64,000 nucleotides of DNA from Rhipidocladum racemiflorum (taxonomy: Eukaryota; Streptophyta; Magnoliopsida; Poales; Poaceae): assembly GCA_036346355.1 (NCBI GenBank), contig CM070569.1, positions 42,324,276-42,388,275 of the forward strand, written 5' to 3'. Under the pieces are notes generated by a model. It searched no databases and had not been told where the DNA came from. It saw only the letters and a list, made by a program, of their open reading frames with translations. This document shows positions 55,166 to 64,000 of this stretch, piece by piece (position 1 is the stretch's first letter; each line of letters opens with the position of its first letter). The translations under genes were made by a program, and so were the position numbers.

Positions 55166-56028
55166 CATAGCCTCAGCACGAGACTGTAGCGGTGAGTTTT
55201 TTTTTTTTCAGCCGCCAAATGTGCTCGTACTCTGCCCGTGGCTTTCCATTTGCGGCAGCACCTCCTCGAACTGCACACAGGACGTTACGCTACTGCCGCG
55301 CGCCACCTGACAGTACAACCGTAGGGCGTCCCTTTTTTCTTCGCCCGCACGTCTCTTCTTTTCTTTGCTGCCGCCTTTGAGGCCCTCTTCTTTTTCCGTC
55401 CGGCTCTATTAAAGTAAGGCATCTTCTTCTATTTATTACTAACAAATTCTATTTTTTTATCTTTAATTAAATACATTTAATTAAATACATACATGTATAT
55501 CCATATGATCCAATTGCATATGGCCTAATGTATACACATACACACATACACGCGTACAGCCCACCTATCGCTCTCGTGTGACTCATTCGTCTGCACGGCC
55601 CGTTAACCGCTACATTGCATCATCTGTTTGCGTAGACATCCATGCGACTCGTCTCGCTGCACCTGCGTCCTTCACGTGCTGCGCCTCCTACACCTGCAAC
55701 CTCGTGTGCCACCTGCACTTCTACGACCTCGAGTGCTACGCTGCACATGCGACCCTCGCATGCTGCTCATAGGACTACGCGCCACCTGCGTAAATTCTCT
55801 TTGACCTGCAGTGTACGTCCATCTGCGTCCGCTTGTGCTGCAATGTGCATCTCGCATCCCTACATTGCACCTCCTGTTGTATGCGTTGCAATACCTATTG
55901 CAAATAAACAACAAACCACCCATAGTACCTTCTTCCATAACAAATATTGTTGTCACATAAATCATCACACATATATTATATTATTGTCAAATTAATCATC
56001 ACACATATATACCACAACTAGGATTAAT
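55166..56028. other. Intergenic DNA, no gene seen
   Basis: GC-mixed to about 55880 with Cys/His-rich but family-less open frames, then AT-rich. No element borders resolved. Confidence 0.35.
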
Positions 56029-56555
56029 AGAATAAATCCATTTTACACCTTTGAACTTTACAAAAAGTTCATTTAACACCTTCAATTATAAAACCAGTTA
56101 TTTAACACCCTAAACTTAAAAAACCAAATCAACTTACACCTTAAGGTTGTTTTGGAGAGCGATTTTGCTTATTGGAATTCAACTTAGGGTGGTTTTTGTC
56201 ATGTTGCCAGCCATGTCACGTATTTTTTTCTAGCAATCCAAATAAGAGGAAGGGGGATGATGAGAATAAGAAAGATAATAGAGATGGAGAGAGGAGTAAG
56301 AAAAAGGTCGATGATATGGATGCCAACATACTTTGAGTTGGATTCTCGTAAGCAAAATCCAATGATATAGCCGCAAATATTGCATAAACCATATTAAGTG
56401 GGATCTACGTCATTAAAATCACCTTCTTAAACCGTCTTAAAGTATAATTATTTGATCCGATTTTATAAGTTCAAGGGGTTAAATATCCAATTTTATAACT
56501 GAAGATGTCAAACGACTTTTTTATAAAATTCTAAGGTGTAAAATAGGCTTATTCT
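56029..56555. mobile_element. MITE-like element with 27-bp TIRs
   Basis: AGAATAAATCCATTTTACAC (continuing CTTTGAA) at the left is inverse to TTCTAAGGTGTAAAATAGGC (continuing TTATTCT) at the right, 24 of 27 bases. 527 bp, no target duplication identified, no coding. Confidence 0.7.
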
Positions 56556-57202
56556 ATTTTTGAAAGGACACGCTACCAATGCTTATTTACCTCGATATAC
56601 ATGTTTGTTCTGAAACAAAGGTAGAGAAGCAGTTGTGATGCCTCCTAGTAATATGAACTTTTAAATACGAATTGTTTTTTCTTTTGAAAAATTATAGTTC
56701 AATAACACAGCGAATAACACCACAAATAGGGGCAGAGCCATCTCCCAGACAGGGTGGACGACTGCCCGGGCACAATGAGCGGCAAAACTCTAGCATCGTC
56801 TAGCTGCTGTCAGCATCATGAAAGCCACGTCTCTTCGAACAAACTCTTGACCATAGTTAGACTTACCCATGCTATTAAAATTTCTGGGCACCGCCATTGT
56901 CAACAAAGATGTATAAATAGAAAAATAGCATCCATTACAAGGTGTTATTCTCCAACTCACAGTATTACTAAGCACACTGCCTTTTCTTATAGAGTACCTA
57001 GCAATCTGACAACAACATGATAACTTTGAAGAACTTCAATCTTTCTGGCCTGACAAAATGAGGGCCTCAAGTAAAAGAAATCCGGTTATGCACCCATTAA
57101 CTATTTGACGGAGAGTCGAAATCAACTGTTTTTCTGCCTTATAAACTAGAGATTTCGACTACGAAGATACTAATCAGTAAAAGTCGTGCAGGCCCCCAAC
57201 TC

Positions 57203-57538
57203 TTAAGACATGGTGCGTGTCAACATAATATGACAAATTAAGCAGAAAAATGATATAAAAATCAACTGTTCTTGCATGTAGAAAATGCAGAAAGTAAGTA
57301 GGTAAAATCTACTCCGATTAAATACTTGCCAGCTGCTGATCGAACGTCTTGCAGCCGAGATTGGTCCAACGCTACCTGGATCCAAGATCACAACCAGTGG
57401 ATGGTCCGTTTCTTTAATGATTTTCTGAGTGGTCTGATCCGGATAAGCCGATCTACCGGCCAACAGAGTTGTACCGTCAATGGCTGGAGGCATTTTAGCC
57501 TTGGGCTTAATTACATTTGGGATCTTAGCTTGTGCCAT
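57203..57538 (-). other. Unrecognised 111-codon open frame
   Basis: The N-terminal two-thirds (start at 57538) has a mixed, protein-like composition (for example LVVILDPGSVGPIS), then becomes AT-rich and hydrophobic after a possible GT at about 57327, as if running from exon into intron. I recognise no domain. It may be a gene fragment or a retroelement piece. Confidence 0.2.
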
Positions 57539-58804
57539 GAATCATGGGGAATGCAGTATTCCAGCCATGTGCATCATCTGATCATCTCACACCCATGACC
57601 CATGTATATGAACTTTGTTTTCGAGAGTGGCAACACTTACTAATTCACATGGCACAACTCACTAACTCACACGCATTGAGAGAGATGAGCTTCGAACTCA
57701 CACGCACTGAGAGAGATCAACGAGCTTGGAACTCACGACCTCCCATTTTCGGGGAGTATAATAAGAGACCTTTTACTATCGTTATCGTTAAAAGGTACTA
57801 AAATTTACATTGAGCTAGTACTAAGAGGTACTAAAAGTTACAGTAAAATCATCTAGTTGTATATATACTACGTTCTTATCAATTCAGTTGATCTAGATTA
57901 TTTATAAAGAGTCTGTTAATTAGTGCAGAAATTCTATCTCACCAATATTGCTAGGTGCACAACTACGGTGACAAGTTGAGGGCACCTGGTCGCTATCCGC
58001 TGCTACCCCACCAAGTCTCTATCGACTTTCTGTTTCTGCATAATAACAAGGATCCGTTTCTCACTGACTAGAATTAGTGGGCACAACTTGGACAGACAGA
58101 TGAGCATATAAAACAGGCTTCAGAAGAAGACCTGACTGTCACTCGCTGCTTTAGAGAAAGGAAGCCATACATACTCAGAAAAAAGAAGACTGGGATTATT
58201 AACACCAGTCAGTGATTAACTCTTAATGCCGAAGGAATCGCGGCGTGTTGTGCCCCCCATGTCATCGCTTTTGCCAAAAGGCTTCCGTGAATTTCAAAAT
58301 CGCGTCAAGATCTTTCGTTGACTCTTTTGCAAAAACACCCTCATATGGTTCCCTAAAAATTGCATCTAGACCGAAAACGAGCTCTTTTGAAAAAAAAAAC
58401 GTGGCTCCAGAAATTACTATCAGATCCTGCACCTCAGCTTTCGCGAAAAAACCTATAGATTTTCTAAAATCTTCTTCTCATTCACCATTTCTGTTTTTGT
58501 TATAATTTCAGTTTTTGTTATAATTTTTTGTTCCACCAAAGAAAAAATAGTTTTGCCAATCTAAGTACTCTATCAAAATTCATGATGCAATGTAGCATGC
58601 GACTCTGTCTATAGGAAATAGTGTAAGGCACCTGTGTTCTCCGGCTAAGACCCCATTTAGACGTACAAAATTCCTGCCTTCTGAATAGGTTCTATATCGT
58701 TCAAGTCATCGTTCAAGTCATCATAGCTACATGCTAAGTGCCCTAGATTATTTTAAGGCTAGGATGTGTTACCTTCCGGTTGCAAAGCCATGTCATTCAT
58801 TTAG
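57539..58804. other. Intergenic DNA, no gene seen
   Basis: Contains a short duplicated phrase, AACTCACACGCAYTGAGAGA, at about 57663 and 57694. No gene-like frame. Confidence 0.35.
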
Positions 58805-59211
58805 AGTAAATTTCACTGAACTATAAATTTATTATACAAACTATCAAAAAACTACATGTTTTAGCTTCTATTCTACAAAACTACAAATTTTAAAAAAACT
58901 TGTGTCACAAGACTACTAGTTTTAGAATTGACCGTTTCTTATAATATGTCTGACAGTGTGGACACGCATGGCAGTCTCGTACGCCCCCATTTCTCGTTTC
59001 ACTAGCATGTGAGACTGTTATGTGGGCTCACACTATCGACGTGTGTGAGACTGTTATGTGAGCCCATACTGTTAGACGTGTTACAAGATATAAACGATCA
59101 AATTTAAACTTGTCATTATGTGATACAGGTTCTCATAATAATGCAGTTTTGTAAAATTAAAATTAAAATATATAGTTTATAAGAGAAATCTGAAGTTTTG
59201 TGAAATTTACT
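58805..59211. mobile_element. MITE with AGTAAATTTCAC ends
   Basis: AGTAAATTTCAC at the left and GTGAAATTTACT at the right are exact inverses. Arms continue with related AACTACA-type phrases. 407 bp, no duplication identified. A fragment of the same family lies at 27290-27405. Confidence 0.75.
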
Positions 59212-59404
59212 GAGCTTTTTTCATAAATATCACTGTATCGGTGGCATTCCCACGTTAAGCCGTTAACATGGTGGGTGGGACAGTTCGTTTCATCTAATTA
59301 ACGGGCTGACGTTTACCATCATTTTTTGTTTTGACAGATGACCTCCTCACCAAAGGGAAGCACCCATTCCGAATACAACGCGTACAACAATTGGTAGATC
59401 CGAT

Positions 59405-59813
59405 CATGGTTCACAAAACCAAACCGTCGAAAACCGCTCGAAAACCGTGGTTTCGATCATATCGAGTCGGTTCGAAATCCTAAACCGGTCGGTAAACCGG
59501 TTAATTAAAAAAATAAAAATAAAATAAAAACTTATGCGATGTAAACCGATCGAAAACTAGTGAAAACCGAACGATTTTTCGAGAAAATCGCTCAAGAAAC
59601 CGATCGCCCAAAAGGTTCAACTCGTCGAGCGGTTTTTCGAGAAAACCGGTCGGTTTTCATTTTTTTAATCTGTTTTGATTTTTTTTTTTTTTTGTTCAAA
59701 CACTTGGTTTCGAAACTCTTCGATTTTTGACGATTTACACTCGGTTTTTGCGAAAACCCGGTACCGCCGCCAGGACCTCGATTTTCAATTCGAAAACGAT
59801 TTTGTGAACACTA
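59405..59813 (+). mobile_element. hAT MITE, CAGGGTTCAC family, copy 3
   Basis: Starts CATGGTTCACAAAACC and ends GATTTTGTGAACACTA. GATCCGAT flanks it (59397-59404 and 59814-59821), an 8-bp hAT duplication; the identity happens to run to 12 bases if two bases on each side are counted. The interior is dense in AAACCGATCGAAAA motifs. Confidence 0.88.
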
Positions 59814-59974
59814 GATCCGATCACCCAGGTTTGAAAAGAACATAAAACGGCCAACCCCACAGAATGTTGACCCTTGCTGTAGGAACAATGTCTACATACT
59901 GCCTTTCCCACTGTTTTTTCCAATTACGCTTTGTCGGCAGTGACAACTGACAAGTGCCGTACAGTCCTCAACAC

Positions 59975-60167
59975 CATTTTGACCACTAATTTCTGTTGTA
60001 ATATTTTTATAAATTCTAATAAAATTATAATATTATAAAAGTATTTTTTGAGATAATATGATTTTTTATGTAACCAATATGAATATTTAAAATATACCGA
60101 TAGCCAAAGTTTGAAAGGTTTGACTATATGTATTCCCAAATGACATGTATTTGTGATTGAGAGAGTA
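59975..60167. mobile_element. Truncated Stowaway MITE
   Basis: Internal phrases TTTTGACCACTAATTT and AAAATTATAATATTAT match the Stowaway at 37470-37733. The right end reads GATTGAGAGAGTA. The left tip is missing. Its right end abuts the first Helitron of the array. Confidence 0.7.
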
Positions 60168-60168
60168 A

Positions 60169-60402
60169 TCTCTACTATTATAAAGCAGCAGTTGGTGGCA
60201 GTAGTGAGTTCTACCCACGTCATTAATTGCCCTGCTTAATTGCCCTACGCAAAAAACGAAGCGTTGCTTTAATTAGCTTGACTTTTCGCAAGAAACGAAG
60301 CGTTAAAGATAGATGTTTGATCTTGTGAAATATTTTTTTATTTTTTAATCTTTATTTTTCGTTATCAATTTTGTTTTTCGTAGCAACGCACGGGCATGTA
60401 AT
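60169..60402 (+). mobile_element. Helitron copy 1 of tandem array (3' tip lost)
   Basis: Starts TCTCTACTATTATAAAGC and runs to CACGGGCATGTAA, where the final CTAG is replaced by the start of copy 2. Body nearly identical to copies 2 and 3. Confidence 0.8.
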
Positions 60403-60637
60403 TCTCTAATATTATAAAGCAGCAGTTGGTGGCAGTGGTGAGTTCTACCCACGTCATTAATTGCCCTACTTAATTGCCCTACGCAAAAAACGAAGCGTTG
60501 CTTTAATTAGCCAGCTTTCGCAAGAAACGAAGCGTTAAAGATAGATGTTTGATCTTGTGAAATATTTTTTTATTTTTTAATCTTTATTTTTCGTTATCAA
60601 TTTTGTTTTTCGTAGCAACGCACGGGCATGTAACTAG
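60403..60637 (+). mobile_element. Helitron copy 2 of tandem array
   Basis: Starts TCTCTAATATTATAAAGC, ends CGCACGGGCATGTAACTAG followed by T. No coding capacity, so mobilised in trans if at all. Confidence 0.85.
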
Positions 60638-60657
60638 TGAAGACTTATATAGGAGTA

Positions 60658-60920
60658 TCTCTACTATTCTAAAGCAGCACTTGGTGGCAGTGGTCCGTTC
60701 TTCCCACGTCATTAATTGCCCTGCTTAATTGCCCTACTTAATTGCCCTGCTTAATTGCCCTACGCAAGAAACGAAGCGTTGCTTTAATTAGCCAGCTTTC
60801 GTAAGAAACGAAGCGTTAAAGATAGATGTTTGATTTTGTGAAATAATTTTTTTTATTTTTTAATCTTTATTTTTCGTTATCAATTTTATTTTTCGTAGCA
60901 ACGCACGGGCATGTAACTAG
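60658..60920 (+). mobile_element. Helitron copy 3 of tandem array
   Basis: Starts TCTCTACTATTCTAAAGC after A and ends GGGCATGTAACTAG before T. It carries an expanded run of ATTGCCCTRCTTA (four units, against two in copies 1 and 2). Confidence 0.87.
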
Positions 60921-61559
60921 TATATATAATGTTATAGAACCTAAGCCAGTGGTGCGGATTCAACGAATTAATGATGTGGAAATTTAGCCAACAAACACAC
61001 TGAAAATTAATCTTGTCATTATGACGAGGGTGAAGTTGATATGGCTAAACCACTTCCCCCTTGTCAATTTACATGTTGTAAAGGCATAGTAACTCTATGT
61101 GTCTATCTATCCTCAGTCGGGCTATCTCATGTCCTAGCCTCTTGAAATCCTGTTAACCGAACTAAGATGCACTGAATTTGCTTCATACAGTTAGCATAAG
61201 TTAAGATATCACTGTCTTTTGGTTATGCATTGCTTTATACTCGTGCGTCACAGTATGTTGAGATCCAGAAAGGAACACATGAGCATTCGAATTTGAATTT
61301 AGAAAACAGACAATAAAATACCTTGTCGGCAGGGCAAAATTGGGGTCAACTTGCTTTATTTTTTCCCTTTTCGGCAAACTGGGCATAATTTAAACAAGAA
61401 GAGTACTAGATACAATGCTGACTGCTGACTCCTTCAGTTTTGAGGCCCTACCAAATATAATGTTCTTTACCTTACGCTGAAGATAACTTAATCTGTCTGT
61501 CGGACTATACACTTGTCAAAAAAAAAGGTGGAAGCAGGTTACCCAAAATAGCAACCCCT
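60921..61559. other. Intergenic DNA, no gene seen
   Basis: Mixed-composition sequence without gene-like frames or resolved elements. Confidence 0.35.
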
Positions 61560-61790
61560 AACTCTTTTTTTTTTTTTTTTTTTTGAAAATTGACTAGAGC
61601 TCTAGCATTCACTAAAAAAGAAACAATAATACCCGAACTACAAAACGCATACTCACCAACGCACACACGCGTTGCACATAGCCCGCGCGTGCCCGTGTTG
61701 AGCAGTGCTCAAACACGAGTAGGTTAGCCGAGCGCTGCTGGCACCAAACAACCGAGCGGAGGCTCAGTCAAGCAATCCCCCAACTTAGTT
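61560..61790 (-). mobile_element. Retroposon (SINE-like) with poly(A) end
   Basis: On the - strand it ends TTTTTAGTGAATGCTAGAGC then TCTAGTCAATTTTC and an A run of about 20 (T run on +, about 61565-61584). The pre-tail segment matches the SINE fragment near 14940. The 5' border and target duplication are uncertain. Confidence 0.5.
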
Positions 61791-62211
61791 TGTTCGGGTT
61801 TGTTTGGTTGATGGGATGAGGTTGAATAAGATAAGATGATGTTATATCATTTGGTTCTATTATTTTAGGTGAATAGAATGGTTCAACATCTAGAGGGAAT
61901 ATTCCTTAAATAAATTTAAGGAACCAAATACATGAATGATTTTTTTCTTCAACCATCTCATATACGTAACACTTAGTACATACAACCAAACACATCGCTA
62001 GAGAATCATCAGAGCCTTCGAACTTCATTTCCTCCCTTCTTGACTTAACTAGATGCTTTGGTTATTCTAAAATGAAAAGAATATATATTGGTTAGAATAG
62101 ATATGGAATCACAATCTACCAGCGATTTGCATGGATGAGCGAAGCAGAGGCAGATGACGTTACCCTGCCATCAGCCATAAACAAACATTGATCTCGGTGG
62201 ATAGGTTGGTT

Positions 62212-62871
62212 CAGGTTTCAAATTTCGTTTTGGATTAAATCTTGTCACCTGCCGAAATCCGAAATTTCGCCGAGATCTCGTTATTTCGGAAGAAATCCGA
62301 ATGAAATACAAAAACCAAAATTCAAATCCGGTTAAATTTTAATCAAATCTCGGTCAAATTCACCGAGATCTCGGCGAGATAAACCGAGATCTCGGACTTT
62401 GATTTTTTTTTAGGGTTTTTTCAATTTCGCTGGAATTATGATCTACCGACTGCCCCACATGGGAAACGACGCGAAGAATCCAATCCGGTTAAATCCGGTC
62501 AAAATTTATTCAAATCTCGGTCAAAAAACCAAGATTTCAGTCCATTTCACCGAGATTATAGGGTACTGTAGCACTTTTAAATTTATGATGGTAAAAAATC
62601 GTCAATTTTTTTTGAAATTTTGGTCAGGCATGGAAAACAACGTGAACAATCTAATCCGGCTAAACTCTGGTTAAATCCGGTCAAAATTTATTCAAATCTC
62701 GATCAAAAAACCGAGATTTCGGTCCATTTCACCGAGATTTTGTCGAGATTATAGGGTACTGTAGCACTTTTAAAATTTTTTAAGGGTTTTTTTAATTTCG
62801 TCGGGATTATGGAACTCGGGGGGGTCCGAAATCCGAAATTTCGTGAGATTTCGGCGAGAATTTAAACCCTG
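62212..62871. mobile_element. hAT element, CGAGATCTCGG family, copy 1
   Basis: Starts CAGGTTTCAAATTTCG and ends GAGAATTTAAACCCTG, with the 8-bp duplication GGTTGGTT (62204-62211 and 62872-62879). The interior is packed with CCGAGATTTCGG-type motifs, and an internal block ending ATAGGGTACTGTAGCACTTT occurs twice (about 62560 and 62750). 660 bp, non-coding. Confidence 0.88.
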
Positions 62872-62947
62872 GGTTGGTTAACGTGTCAGCTAAATGTAAA
62901 AGTGTACTTCTCTTGTTGACCGTTAGATACTTCGCTCGCCTTGTAAT

Positions 62948-63970
62948 CAGGGATCCCAATCTCGGCGAGATTTTTCTAAAATCTCGGTCGAGATTTCGAA
63001 TTTCGAACTCCTCCGAAATCCTAAATGTCAGCCGGATAAAAAAAAAAATTAAAAATTTAAATTGCTACAGTAACACTGAAATCTCGACAAGATCTCAGTA
63101 ATTTCGGCCGGATTTTAATTTTTGTGGGTTGGATTTGATTGGATTTGGGGTCAAGACCATCCACAAAAAATTTCAAAATTTTTTAACATGTTTTAACCAT
63201 TTTTCAAAAGTTTAAAAATTGACCGATTTGTTTTTATTTTGTGATAACAATGACTACTGGTAATAAAATGGTAAGAATATTATGAGATGAGTTAATAATT
63301 CACAATAAATGGTAAGAATAAACTGGTACAAGCTATGCCTTTTCTACATGTATGTACAGTTAGAATAGATCTTCTGAAGGCATAGCTAAATTTAAAATTT
63401 TAAGTATCACTTAAATTGGGGTCTAGTCATGCTTATGCTATGCTTGAGCTGTTGCCCTTATAGTGCTAGAACATGCTATGGCCTATGTGCATATATGATA
63501 CATGTCTTTTCTATTAAAATATTATCTTTGTTGTATTATAATATATATGAATGTATAGAAAAATTTTCAAATGACTTGAACTTCATTTGTTACATTTGAA
63601 AAATCAAAAATTGATTTTACATAAGGCTTTTATCATGACATTACCACTGTTAGATTTTTAAAAAATTCCTCATGCTTAATTATCATCTGAAATTTTTATG
63701 GAAACATTAGTGATGTGTCAGGACCATCAAAAAATTTTGACGTGTTTTGGACTATTTTTCAATCGGTCCAACGTGGGCCGAGATCTCGGTGATTTCGGCT
63801 GATCTCCGTAATTTCGGCCGAGATCTCAGATTTACCAGTTGAAAAAAAACTTGATTTAAAATTTGGTTTTTGTATTTCATCCGAATTTTGCCTAAAATTT
63901 CCAAATCTCACCATAATTTCGGATTTTAGTCACCTCCGAGATTTATACCAAAACGAAATTTGAAACCTTG
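62948..63970. mobile_element. hAT element, CGAGATCTCGG family, copy 2
   Basis: Starts CAGGGATCCCAATCTCGG and ends ACGAAATTTGAAACCTTG, with the exact 8-bp duplication CTTGTAAT (62940-62947 and 63971-63978). Both ends are rich in the same GAGATCTCGG motifs as copy 1, 76 bp away. The middle (63240-63700) is AT-rich and unrelated to copy 1. Confidence 0.87.
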
Positions 63971-64000
63971 CTTGTAATATTGCTAGAGAATATAGGTCCA

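Noticed and set aside
59395..59823. Apparent 12-bp target duplication TAGATCCGATCA
   Set aside because: Sister copies have CAGGG...CCCTG tips and 8-bp duplications, so the extra 4 bases are best read as chance matches between the element tips and the flanks.
62212..63970. Single 1.77-kb element with 50-bp terminal repeats
   Set aside because: Two independent 8-bp duplications show two separate hAT insertions.

Overview
The window is plant nuclear DNA, most likely from a grass (Poaceae). The signs are GC-rich coding exons set in AT-rich intergenic DNA, GT-AG introns, many Stowaway, Tourist, hAT and Mutator-type MITEs, Helitrons, a CRM-like Ty3/gypsy element and large solo LTRs. No bacterial or organellar genes, CRISPR array or rRNA was seen. 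The species cannot be named from the sequence alone.

Four host genes look intact. Two are single-exon ATL-type RING-H2 ubiquitin ligases on the + strand (841-1269 and 16830-17348). The third is a five-exon SPOROCYTELESS/SPEAR-type transcriptional repressor on the + strand (40503-42433), with an N-terminal SPL motif and a C-terminal EAR motif. The fourth is a seven-exon EF-hand Na+/Ca2+ exchanger-like (NCL) gene on the - strand (54042 to 43294). The last two are convergent, with about 860 bp between their stop codons. The four genes do not form a pathway.

Layout. 1-4.4 kb: first RING gene, then an AT-rich TIR-like repeat. 4.4-11.9 kb: a complete but inactivated gypsy/CRM-like retrotransposon on the - strand, with 5-bp target duplication, PBS, PPT and two LTRs. 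12-16.5 kb: repeat remnants and two Stowaway MITEs. 16.8 kb: second RING gene. 17.7-31.8 kb: MITE-rich DNA including a decayed CACTA Ulp1-protease region split by a hAT element. 31.8-37.1 kb: decayed subterminal-repeat DNA transposons carrying a 2.2-kb solo LTR. 37.4-40.2 kb: MITEs leading up to the SPEAR gene; one of them abuts its TATA box. 43.3-54.0 kb: the NCL gene, whose 8.2-kb first intron holds a solo LTR containing another solo LTR and a hAT MITE. 54.9-64 kb: MITEs, a head-to-tail Helitron array and two adjacent hAT elements of one family.

I found no convincing new molecular system. The value of the window is a readable transposition history: many elements have exact boundaries and target-site duplications, and several disrupt or reshape genes. 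Exon models were built by eye from splice consensus and frame. Positions may be off by one or two bases where noted.
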